64,000 nt of DNA from Cephalotus follicularis (taxonomy: Eukaryota; Streptophyta; Magnoliopsida; Oxalidales; Cephalotaceae), in contig BDDD01002246.1 of assembly GCA_001972305.1 (NCBI GenBank), positions 1 to 64,000 on the forward strand. The letters run 5' to 3'. Position 1 is the stretch's first letter, and each line of letters starts with the position of its first letter. This document shows positions 10,776-20,906 of the stretch, piece by piece. The translations under genes were made by a program, and so were the position numbers. The notes beneath the pieces were generated by a model. The model was not told the DNA's origin, did not search any database, and worked only from the letters and a program-made list of their open reading frames with translations.

Positions 10776-13030
10776 TGTAACGCCCGGGATTTTTATATAT
10801 TGTAATTTCACAATGTAAATGTGCTTTAATTATGAAATTAATAAAATGATGGATTTTTCTGACTTTGATGGTGTTTCCAAACCCTTGTAATGTCAATTTG
10901 GAGAAGAATGCTAAAGAAACGTTAAGAGAGTAAGAATTAAATAAAAAATGGCACAGTTTTGAGGTTAAAGCGCTGACGCCTGGATTTAGAGCGTCGACGC
11001 TTAAGCCGTTGAAATGCGCGTTTAAACTCAACACATAAGCGCCGACGCCTGCGTGTAAATGCCGACGCTTTGAGGCGTGTTCTGCATACATATAACAGCA
11101 AATGGACGTGTCGCAGGGAGATGATTTCGTGACACTTTTCAAGCATCTTGGACAGGCTCTCTAGGAACGTGGCATGCATACTTTTGATGCCAAACTTACC
11201 TGCAACAAAAAGGCCTTGAACATAGAAAGAATCTCTAAATGCATGGCCTGTGGAGGAGAAGAATGAAACACCTATTGCACCTGGCTGCATGAAGGAGAGG
11301 GGCTAAACTGGTGGGTGTTGGAAGAGAGAAACAAAACGTTTTCTACATAAAGAGTCTACTCCTCTCACCACTCCCATCTGTTACAGAAAGCTAGAGGGTC
11401 AATGACACTGTGAGTGATAAAAGAGAGCAGGAGAACTTGAGAGAGGAAGCTCAACCCCCATTGTTGGGCAAAGGAAGCTTGGAGCTTGCACACCAATTGC
11501 TGGGATGAACCAGGGGACTTTAAGCCGTACCTAGAAGCTTGAAGTGACTGGTTGGATACTAAAAGAGGTGGACTTTCGGCTTCTAACTTGAGGCCAGAGG
11601 TAGGGGAAGCCATAATTGTATTTTGTCTTCAATACTTGGTGTTTGTTCAGTGATGTTTATGCATGAATTTCATAGCTTGATGATTCGTTTTTAGTCACTG
11701 AAATGATGCTACCTTGTACTGGATATGTCATATGATATTGCATGGCCGTTTTCTGTGCTTTATACATGTTAGAATGCATGTTATGGTCATGGAAATGTCA
11801 CTGTTTGCCCATGTCGTGAGGAGGAGGACGACCCCTGCCTGAAACCATCGACGCCTTGGATAAGCGTTGACGCTTAACACTGTGAACTGCGTTTTATATG
11901 TTGAAGTGCGTTAAAACAACGACGTCTAAGGGAGGAGATATCGACACCCAGACACTGAAAGCGCTGACGCTAAGGGACTAAACGGCGACGCTTAAGGCAC
12001 ATAAGCGTCAACGCCTAAGGAATAAACATCGACGCTTTAGAGTCCTGTTTGGACAGTTTTCGGTTTTGATATCCGACGATCCCGATTTCGCTTAGGATGC
12101 ATTAGAGCATTTGTGCATTGCATATACACTATTTACTGCCTGTTTGGTTACTGTTTGTAAATCGTTTATGATTTCTAAAGTTGTGATGTTTAGAAATGCA
12201 TATGTGAACTTGGAATGTACTATTTTGAATATGAAAATATGTATTGGTTAATAACGTATTTTCGAACGAACTGGTAAACGATTTACACTACTGATTTGTT
12301 CAAAAGTATTTCTACTACTGAAATTACACATTTCAAATATTTATTACTTCAGAAATATTTGAAGATGGACTGCCTGTTGTCGATCTAAACGATCACCACT
12401 GTACTGTTACTGCACTGTTTACTGTTTGATTCACTGTTTACTCTGTGAATTTCTATGTGATTGTGCTTGAGCCACTGGTTTCATGGCGGAGGCTGCCAGC
12501 ACCGGCTAGTGGTAGGGTTGACCTAGGGGCCAGGAGTTGGTTGGGTGACTCACTGTACTGTACTGTTACCTCGCTTGGTTGCCTGGAGCAGGGACCGAAG
12601 TGGGAGTGTAGCGTGGGGCCAGGAATTGGTGGCGTTACATATACTGCCTGACTGTTGTGGTCCTTTGTGGACATACTGTACTGCCTGTTGGTCCTTCTCG
12701 GACATTACTGTGCCTGTTGATGTAGCCCTGGCCGGGTTACAACTGTACTGTTCTTGCATACATATATTTTCTTATATATGTACCCACTGTTACTTTACTG
12801 TACTGTTAAAATATATATATTTCTCATGTATATATAAACTGGTATTTCCTGCACTGCATCACTTATGCATACATTACATGACATGCATCTAATGTTGATC
12901 CCGAGCGACTTTTATGACTTAGCCGAGTGAAGACAAAGGATAACCCCCTACTTTACAGATTGATGCAGTGGACCGGTTGGACTGGCATGGGTGAAGAACA
13001 AGATGTTATGTTGTTTTGTTCTTGGTTTTT
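10776..13030 (+). repeat. LTR piece of a T1-related family inside T1's 3' LTR
   Basis: It starts TGTAACGCCCGGG like T1 but soon diverges. It carries the GCGTCGACGC type of palindrome (10969-11077 and 11847-12040) in place of CAGTCGACTG. A TATA-like CTACATAAAG lies near 11343. A putative intron (11600-12958) and the conserved block at 12914-12970 align with T1. The LTR end is missing; homology stops near 13030, where an inverted repeat begins. The flanks CGACT (10771-10775) and TGACT (13411-13415) resemble a 5-bp duplication with one mismatch, enclosing this piece plus the protease fragment. Confidence 0.75.
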
Positions 13031-13032
13031 AC

Positions 13033-13132
13033 TTGTTTCTGGACATACGATGGAGGACCACAGTTGCGGAAACAAGGGGAAGAACACCATGTTGTCCGCA
13101 ACTGTGGTCCTCCATCGTATGTCCAGAAACAA
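13033..13132. repeat. Perfect 38-bp inverted repeat with 24-base spacer
   Basis: Arm 13033-13070 is the exact reverse complement of 13095-13132; the spacer is 13071-13094. It joins the LTR piece to the antisense protease fragment. It is a long perfect stem among otherwise decayed sequence, so it is recent or kept identical. Confidence 0.9.
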
Positions 13133-13410
13133 AACAAGGTTGTTTTTCGTCCACAAACATCAAGCCCTTCAAATGAGGCATAGGGACTGCCTTATTTCGT
13201 ACCAGAAAATCAATCCCGAAAATGACATCAAAATCATCCAACGGAACTATCATCAAGTTCAACTGGCCCTTCCAAGCACCTACTTGCAAAGGGACATCAC
13301 GTGAAAAACCTTACACAGGCCGTGCATCGGCATTAACGGCCTTTATCTTACTGGTGTGTTTCTCAATTTTTAAACCCAACTTTCCCACAATTCTTTCGTT
13401 AACAAAATTA
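13133..13410 (-). pseudogene. Antisense Gypsy protease fragment
   Basis: On the minus strand, from 13415 down, translation reads SHNFVNERIVGKLGLK, then (after one stop near 13310) GAWKGQLNLMIVPLDDFDV and IFGIDFLVRNK. This is the aspartic-protease region of a different Gypsy lineage. The catalytic DSG would lie just beyond the right junction and is missing. Orientation is opposite to T1. Confidence 0.7.
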
Positions 13411-14704
13411 TGACTACCAAGCTGTTGTTTGGTTCTCTCTTGTATAAAATGATGCGCGATGATCCCAATTTCGTTTAGGATGCATTAGAGCATTTGTATG
13501 CATTGCACATGTACTGTTTACTGCATGTTTATTGACTGATTATAACTGTTTATGATTTCTAGATTACAATGTTAATTTTGGAATGCATATGTAGAACCGA
13601 AAACGACTATTTTGAATACAAATGGCTATTTGATAATACTACGTTTTCAAATAACAGGGAAAGTGATTTCCACCCTACTGAACTGTTTTAAAAGTATTTT
13701 CCACTACTTAAATAGATATTCCAAATGGTTAGGACTCTTAAAACATTCTGAAATGAACTGCCTGTTGACGATCTAAACGATCACCACTGTAATGTTTATT
13801 GTATTGTTTATTGTATTGATCCACTGTGTTGTTCTGTGAATTTACTGTGTTTGTGCTTGAGCCACTAGTTGCATTGCGGAGACTGCCAGCGTCGGCTAGT
13901 GGTGGGGTTGACCTAAGAGCCAGGAGTTGGCTGGGTAACTCACTGTATTGTACTGTTGCCTCGCTTGGTTGCCTGGAGAAGGGACCGAAGTGGGAGTGTA
14001 ACGTGGGGCCAAGAGATGGCGGCTTTACACATACTGCCTGCCTGTTGTGGTCCTTTTCGGACTTACTGTGCCTGTTGACGTAGCCCTGGCCGGACTACTA
14101 CTGTACTGTTATCGCATACATATATTTTTCATATACATGTCCCTACTGTTATTTTTACTGTACTGCTAAAATATGTATATTTTTCATACATATATATAAA
14201 CTGGTATTTCCTACACTGAATCATTTGTGCATACATTCACATGACATGCATTTAATGTTGATCCCGAGCTACTTTTATGACTTAGCCAAGTGAGGACAAA
14301 GGCTAACCTCCTACTTTACAGATTGATGCAGTGGATCGGTTGGACTAGCTCGGACGAAGGACAAGCCTTATGTTATTATTGTTGGTTTATATTCTTCTGT
14401 TTTGTAATAAAGTGGTTTTGTTTAAGGCCAACTGATGTACCGTACTTTTGGCTTTATTTAACGATGGGTTTTAATATTGTATTATGGATCACGCTCCATT
14501 TTGCGGGCATTTAACAATGACAGACTTGTTTGAGTAGCGTGCAGTATGGGATGCACGTTACGTGTTTTCAGCTTATGAGTCTAATGCTTCTGCAACTGAT
14601 ATCTTGTTTAAAAGTTTAAATTTTATGGTTTTTGATTGAGCTGAATAATAATGTTAATTGCCTTTACTGCTTTATGTGCGTTTACCTGAAATCGGGGCGT
14701 GACA
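13411..14704 (+). repeat. T1 3' LTR, right part
   Basis: It matches about 3546-4868 of the 5' LTR and ends GGGGCGTGACA, followed by the target duplication CATAT (14705-14709). Confidence 0.9.
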
Positions 14705-14772
14705 CATATGCTTTAAAGAATTAAAGTATGAGTTGTTCTCATAAGCTCACTACTCCAGATTTTCAGAGCATC
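14705..14772 (+). mobile_element. A1 segment 2 of 4
   Basis: Sixty-eight bases between T1 and T2 that are continuous in A2 (about 41925-41990). They include the T1 duplication (14705-14709) and the T2 duplication GCATC (14768-14772). Confidence 0.85.
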
Positions 14773-15367
14773 TATAACGTCCCCGACCCGAGTCCACTTT
14801 AAGCTCAAAGCGAGCTCCGAAGATCAGTGCGTTACGTGGGTGTAACCTTTGACCGTCAACTCGTTTAATCATTTAACGATCCATTTCATATCATATAATC
14901 TTAGCTTAGATTTAAAACCTAACACTATTACTCAATAACTTCACAGGATCACATATGCTTACATCTTTGAAACACCAATTTCAAAATGTCATATTCTCAT
15001 AATCATGATCGTTTCTAATACCTTTGCATTTATACATCACTAATCATGTAACCTTACACAGTGGAAAAACATAATCTTATCACATCATAAAATAATCATA
15101 TTCTCGCCTTTACCATTAACTTCTCATACACTCAAATGTGTTCAAAAACCTTTGATATCATCATCTTACATAAATAAAAAAAAATCATAATCTATAGCAT
15201 TTGTTTCTATACATTCACATCTATACATCATCTATCATAAAACGTTACATGGCAGAAAACATTAACACATGACATTAAAACATAACTTCATAGCATATCA
15301 TACTGCCTTTCCTTACACTTCTTTCACGAACTTCCTCTAAAGCTCGCAACTTCACGTTCAACGTTTC

Positions 15368-16687
15368 CTAGAAGATTTGGTAGAAAACAAGACATTGAAA
15401 GGAGTGAGCTTTAAAGAGCTTAGTAAGAAACATAGTCATAAAACGTTATCAAAATCCGTTATTTTTGATAATCTGTATCAAAACGTTTCCAATTCATACA
15501 TTTCAAAATATCTTTGAAAATCTTCTTCTAGTTTTATAAAACCAGAACATTTCTAAAATCGTACATTTTCTGGTATATATAACCAGCATACTTGAAAACA
15601 ATCAAAAACGTTTTCCAACCATACCTTCTTTTGGCTTGTATCACAGCCACGCTTGAAAACATCATTAAAATCATTTTCTTCACATTCATAAATAAAACAT
15701 CTTTAAAACCCTTTTTCTGTTCATATCTCATGAAACAGAACATTTCATAAAACTTGGAGGTCGCGAACCTCTAATGAACCCTCTTACACGGCTTCACCGG
15801 GGCATTGTGCACTCCCCGATTACTATCCTTACATCACATGCATGTCCGCGAGCACTTTACGCTCCATTAACATTAATCCATCTCGGATTCTTTCCTTTGG
15901 TTCATTCATTAATCTTTACGAGATTAATCCTCACTGGATCGCAATCCAGTAGTTGTTCATTCATTTCATAAAACATTTCATAAAACATTTCTTAATACTT
16001 TGAGTGACCATCTCAAAGCATTCATAACACATTTCTCTTCATTTGAGTAATTAACTCAAATGCATTCATAAAACATTTCTCATCATTTGAGTAATTAACT
16101 CAAATGCTTTCATAAAATCTTTCTTAATACCTTGAGTGATCAGCCCAAAGCATTCATAAAACATCATTGTAAAGCCTTTCTAAAACTGGTTTCTCATGTA
16201 GAAACCTTCATTTCATTTCATTTCACAATCATAAAACATTTCTCATCACTTTGAGTAATTAACTCAAAAACCTTTAGCAAACAATTTTGCATAAATTTTC
16301 TAAAATAGATATTTCGTATAGAGATAATCACTTTCATAAAAAACTTAAAACATCAAAGTTAAAGTAGACATCTCAATGAATCTATAGAGATAAAAATCAT
16401 AAAATTCTATTGAGAAACGAAGCTGAAATGAATTTTAAAAGTTGCAGTTTCCTTTTGAAATTAGGACCTGAGTAGTAGAACAAAATATGGCTTTTCATCA
16501 AGAATTCGATAGAATTTAGAGATGCATAAAACATCACAGTTAAAGTAGACATCTTGAGGTTTTCAAAACATTAAACCATTTGAAATTTCATTAAGAAATG
16601 AGAAAGATATCAATAAAACTATCTGCTGCATAATTTTGAAGTAAAACAGAGGAAGCTTTGACATAAATGGGTATAGAATTTCCTTAC
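15368..16687 (-). other. Putative intron inside T2 LTR
   Basis: Read on the minus strand: donor GTGAG|GTAAGGAAATTC at 16687, acceptor AAATCTTCTAG|GAAACG ending at 15368. Solo LTR S1 has the same boundaries (37711 to 38769: GTAAGGAAATTC and TTTTCAG|GAAATG), despite strong divergence between them. It encloses the hairpin repeats. Confidence 0.45.
15974..16149 (-). repeat. 44-bp tandem hairpin repeat, four units
   Basis: Units at 15974-16017, 16018-16061, 16062-16105 and 16106-16149. Most hold a small inverted repeat: CATTTGAGT / ACTCAAATG in two units and CTTTGAG / CTCAAAG in another, so stem bases change in pairs. The other LTR has three units (to 22250), and S1 keeps two hairpins near 38310-38412. 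Confidence 0.8.
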
Positions 16688-17020
16688 CTCACTTGATCTC
16701 CTTCTCTTCTTCTCTCTCAAGCATCCTCCTCTCTAATCTCAGCAGAAAGAAACCCTTCATCAGCTGAGAAAGTCCACATATATAAAGATAAAGGGAAACT
16801 TGGAGGCCAAGCTTGGATGGTGTCATCCATGACCTCACCCATGTATCTTTGCCCCCTTAGCAGCCCATGTGATGGAATTCCATCAAATCCAATGATGCCA
16901 CCTGCCCCTTTCCAGCAAAAAAACATAAGTCTTCCTTCCCTTGCTTGACACGTGTCCCTCGATCCATTTAAATCCTTCGAAATGGGATAAAAACCTAGAA
17001 TTCTGCACCTGACACAGGGC

Positions 17021-17251
17021 AAAGCGTCGACTTTTTATCACTAAGCGTCGCCGGTCACGGCCTTATACTGAGTTCTCCAACTTCTATCCCGACTAAAGCT
17101 CTTATGCTTTCCTACAAAGCGTCGCCGCTTTAAGTCTCCTCTAGGTCAACCTCAATACTTGATCTTCAAAGTGTCGTCCGTTAGGAGGGGTCAAAGCGTC
17201 GCCCGTTACTACCCAAGCATCGACGCTTGAAGTGGAACTGTCGGCGCTTAA
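17021..17251 (-). repeat. GCGTCGACGC-type palindrome cluster, T2 3' LTR U3
   Basis: About nine degenerate copies of AAGCGTCGACGCTT, many reduced to AAGCGTCG. The matching cluster in the other LTR (23121-23461) is longer. Confidence 0.8.
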
Positions 17252-17292
17252 GATAGTTTTCCCTTCTCAACGCTTAGACAAATTCCATTTTC

Positions 17293-17390
17293 TTCCGGGG
17301 GTGCTGCCCCCGAGCCCCTGCCCGCTGTCAGGGCAGCGGGGCCCCCCGTCCGCTCAGCGGGGAGCGGAACCCCCAGAACCCCCCAAGCGT
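17293..17390. repeat. GC-rich block with three consecutive hairpins
   Basis: Inverted repeats GGGGG/CCCCC, CCCGCTG/CAGCGGG and TCCGCT/AGCGGA follow one another in about 90 bp of very GC-rich sequence. It is present in both T2 LTRs (also about 23505-23600) and absent from the aligned place in S1. Confidence 0.8.
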
Positions 17391-17487
17391 AGGGTCATAC
17401 TACGGGTCCCTTGAAATATTTTCCAATTACACAACAGCAATCATCTTTCCATAATTAATATCTTTAATGGAAATTCGGGTCATTACA

Positions 17488-17890
17488 ATCTACCCTCCTT
17501 ATAAAAATTTTGTCCTCAAAATTTTTTATACCTTATTCTCAAAAAGACGAGGGTATTCATGTCTCATTACTTCTTCCAATTTCCAAGTGGCTTTGTAGAC
17601 TTCATTATTTCTCCGCAGCACTTTTTCAAACAGAAAAGTTGTGGCCCGTAAAACTTGTTCTTTTAATCCAAAACTCTCCAATGGTCCAATGTATTACGGA
17701 TTAAGCTTTCCCTTTTTGCCAAATCTCTTTACTCCCTTCTAAGGAAAAACCTTTAAGAAAACAAGATCTCTCACTTTCAATTGTAACTCCTTTCGTCTCT
17801 TATCCGCATAACTCTTTTATTTACTTTAGGCTTCTAGAAGATGCTTCTTTACCTTCCTAATTATCATTTGTACCTTTTCTGTTTCCAACA
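17488..17890 (-). pseudogene. T2 polypurine tract, integrase C-terminus and chromodomain remnant
   Basis: Minus-strand translation from about 17890 gives a KSYADKRRKELQLKV-like stretch, then KGVKRFGKKGKL and YIGP (integrase C-terminal module). A chromodomain-like tail follows (KATWKLEEVMRHEYPRLF). The complement of 17488-17500 is the purine tract preceding the 3' LTR. Stops and indels are frequent, and the catalytic DDE part of integrase is absent. Confidence 0.7.
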
Positions 17891-18450
17891 ATTTCCTTCC
17901 TCTTTCTTCTTCCCGTTCATAGCGTTCAACATCTCCGTCTGCTATCTCCTTGAGCATCCGAATCATCAACTTGATGCAACTTAACTCTTTTCACTAAATA
18001 TGGTTGAGATATGACTTGACATAATTAATCTTCTTCTCTTTGCCTTTTAAGTTCCAAAACTCAACCTTTGAAATACCTTGATAACTCCCATTCTGTAGAA
18101 CTCATCGTTACCAACTTTCCCATACTCTCGTGACTTAAAGCAGCTGTCACGACATTCGCTTTCTCCCGACATATAGATATTTAACACCTCTGCCCGTTAT
18201 ATTCTTTAAACTTAGGATAATCAAACTAACACTGCTTGATTCGTTAGTTCAACTAAAGACAGTCGAACTACAACTTGTGATAAGAAAGCTATTTCTCCTT
18301 GCTTTCTAACTTCCAAGTTAAAACTTTGGAAATCCCTTAATAACTTCTCTTGTGTGATAATCATTGTTGTCAAAACCTTTATGCTCCTGTGGCTCAAACT
18401 ATTCGCCAAGACATTCTCTTTTCCTGGATGGTACACTCATAATCCTTAAG
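17891..18450 (-). pseudogene. T2 RNase H end, apparently duplicated
   Basis: At 18436 the minus strand encodes YHPGKENVLANSLSHRS, the RNase H/integrase junction of Gypsy elements. A second diverged copy of the same junction (KANVVTAALSHES-like) lies near 18130-18180. No integrase core follows, so the deletion removed it. Confidence 0.6.
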
Positions 18451-19400
18451 ACTCCAAGAAACTCTCTTCGCATTGATCAGACCATTCGAACTTAACATTC
18501 TTCCGTGTCACCCTTGTAAGAGAGTTTGCAATGCGAGATAAATTTCAACGATCCTTCAGTAGTAGCTTATCAACCCAAGAAAACTTCATATTTCTGCTTC
18601 CAACATTGGTCTTTACCATTCTTTTATTGTCATAGTCTTATCAGGGACCATTAAAATACCTTCTTTTGAAATTACATGGCCCAAGAAGGATACTTCCTTC
18701 ATCCAACATTGGCACTTACTGAACTTAGTATACAATTGTTCCCTCTTCAATGTTTGCAGCACATTGGTCAAATGCTTTTTATACTCCACTTGACTTTTGG
18801 AGTATACCAAAATGCCATCAATAAAACTATCTCAACTAGTCCAGCAATATGCTGAATACTTTATTCACCAATCCATGAAAATGGTTGGAGTATTTGTCAA
18901 TCCAAATGACATTACCAAAAACTCGAGGTGTCCATATCTTGTCCGAAATGCAGTTTTTGGTACATCCTACTTCTTGACCTTTACTTGATGATAATCAGAT
19001 CGAAGGTCGATCCTTAAGCATTCTTAAGTTGATCCAACAGATCGTCGATCCTTAGCAATCTGTACAGAGTCTCATTGTCTCGTCTTTCTTCCTTACAAAC
19101 AACATCGTTGCATCTCATAGCGATACACTATGTCGGACAAATCCTTTATTCAAAAAGCTCTTGCAACTGATTCTTAACTCCTTTTAACTTGGTTCGTGCC
19201 ATACGATAGGGACTTTCTGAAATCGGAGTCATCCTGGTTACAAAATCCATTGCAAACTTTGTCTCTTGATCAAGTAGTATGTCCGGTATATCTTCAAGAA
19301 ACACATCCATAAAATCCTTAATAATGTGAACATCTTCCATCTTCGTCCTTTCTTCCTTAGCGTTCACCGCCTAAGCAAGGTAACCTTCCCAGCTGCTTTT
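18451..19400 (-). pseudogene. T2 reverse transcriptase remnant
   Basis: Minus-strand pieces: DFVTRMTPISESPYRMA and NQLQELFE (19367-19146), a degenerate palm, then FIDGILVYSKSQVEYKKHL (about 18830-18770) and FSKCQCW ... FLGHVISKEG. The catalytic box reads DG where DD is required. Many frame breaks. Confidence 0.8.
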
Positions 19401-20280
19401 CGATAATCGTCCAGCCAGGATTGCTGATATGAAACTTAGGGGTTTACTAACTTTTGTGCCCTGGTAAACAACTCCGGTTCATTGGTTATCGAAACTTATC
19501 CTCTTTTTTTTTATCCCAATCAACAAAAACATGATTCACCAAAAGTCAATCCATACCTACCACACGTCATTAGAATTTTCCACATCTTTAGATGTCATGA
19601 CGTATATACTAACTGATGCTCTGAGTTATAGAACTCCATTCTCTCTTTCTCCATTGGACCTTCATTTCTTACTGCTGTAGCTAGAGGATTCACCTACCTT
19701 CCTCTTTCCTTGTCCTTGGTCCTTTCTCTTTTGTTGGTATTTCGGATTATTGCATCCATCAACACCGCTTCGTAGGTTTGCAGATCCTATGCTATCAACA
19801 AACGTTGGGTTTTAAACCCTTGCAAACTTATTCGCTCTTCTTTGCTCCGTCGACATCATGTGAGACGCGTATCGAGACAACCTCTTAACTTCGCCTCGTA
19901 TCGAGCTATCGATTCAGACTTACCTTCTTCCAATCGAAGAAAGTCCTCTTTCATCTTATCCTTCATCGACTTAGGAAAATATTCGTCCATAAATATTTCC
20001 TTAAACTTTTCCCACGTCATTGCTTCTAACTCCCGACGTGTCTTTGTCCCCTCGATCATGCCCCACTATCGATATACTTCTCCTTCTATCTCGTCAAACG
20101 GAAACTCTTCCTACTGACGATCGGTACAAACCATCGCTTTGAAGATCTTTTCCTTTCCTTGGATCCATACTTCGGTCTCCATAGGATCTGTCACTCCGAA
20201 AAGGCCTTCGGATTATTGTCTTGCAAACTGTTCTTCTTCGTTGACCGGTACGTCCCTTCTTTGACCGCGACTTCGTCATA
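19401..20280 (-). pseudogene. T2 gag and protease remnants
   Basis: The minus strand from 20059 encodes a gag core (MTWEKFKEIFMDEYFPKSM ... ESIARYEAKLRGCLD), typical of Retrotrans_gag. Near 19500-19560 a GMD-x-LLVNHVFVDWDKK stretch marks the protease C-terminal part. The DSG site and zinc knuckle are not readable. This gag type differs from that of T1 and T3. Confidence 0.7.
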
Positions 20281-20906
20281 AGTCAATCATCTCGTTACTA
20301 CTTGCAAGTTAGCCCTTAACCTTAAACAGTTCTACTCAAGCCCTTACAAGGAACTAAAATCTACACTTTTTTACATATGTCTTACATTCACTATTCATTT
20401 CTCACATAAATTTCCTCCATTGATACTCAAACTTCCGTTACTAGGCTCAACGTCATCATGTATCTTCTCTCAGATATGCCTTATCATCATTAGCATATTT
20501 CTCTAATTTCTCGTATAACTATTCCATTCATTCCCCATATAAGCCTCAAAAGAACTTTCGTACTTAACTTGGCTTCTCTAAAGAATTCATCCTTTCTTGA
20601 TAACTTCTATCTATACACTTCTTCCATAAGCGAATATACAATTAGTCTTAATTCTTTGCTATGATCCTTCTTAAAATTTCTTTCTCTTTGTGAAGTTTCT
20701 CATTCCTAACCATTAAATCATGTACTAGTCTCCAAATGATCTGACTCAATCTTCAATGACATCTAAAGAAATCAGATCGGAAAATATTTTCACACATCTT
20801 ATATCCTCAATTATAACAAAATCAACTCTCTGATATAATAATATTAAACTCTTCATATTCCATAATAATATCAAACTCTCTGATAAAATCTCTCTGATAC
20901 CATTCT
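20281..20906 (-). other. T2 5' leader and primer site
   Basis: Degenerate noncoding sequence. TGGTATCAGA (initiator-Met primer site) is on the minus strand at 20893-20902, four bases from the 5' LTR. Confidence 0.75.

Larger units (their letters stand above)
2276..14704 (+). mobile_element. T1: Tekay/Del-like Ty3/Gypsy chromovirus with both LTRs
   Basis: A full-structure element with TG...CA LTRs. The primer site complements initiator-Met tRNA, the gag-pol order is gag-PR-RT-RH-IN-chromodomain, and a polypurine tract precedes the 3' LTR. It sits in A1 with the 5-bp duplication CGTAT (2271-2275) and CATAT (14705-14709), one mismatch. The order of pol domains and the C-terminal chromodomain place it in the chromoviruses, nearest Tekay/Del. 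The coding frame has about ten in-frame stops and one frameshift, and the 3' LTR is interrupted at 10776-13410, so it is immobile. T3 is a closely related element in the opposite orientation. Confidence 0.9.
14773..17487 (-). repeat. T2 3' LTR
   Basis: A 2715-bp copy of 20907-23696. The outer end is mutated (TATAAC at 14773 for TGTAAC). In element orientation it holds U3 with GCGTCGACGC-type palindromes (17251-17021), a putative intron (16687 to 15368) and the 44-bp hairpin repeats. Confidence 0.9.

Noticed and set aside
13029-13289. 86-codon minus-strand frame as a single gene
   Set aside because: Only its first part is protease. The rest reads through the inverted repeat.
16717-17022. 101-codon minus-strand frame kept in both T2 LTRs (also 22818-23123)
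   Set aside because: It overlaps the U3/TATA region, has no known motif, and two copies of one LTR share frames by descent. S1 does not keep it.
17232-17414. Pro-rich frame over the GC-rich block
   Set aside because: It is a by-product of C/G-rich hairpin sequence; no domain.
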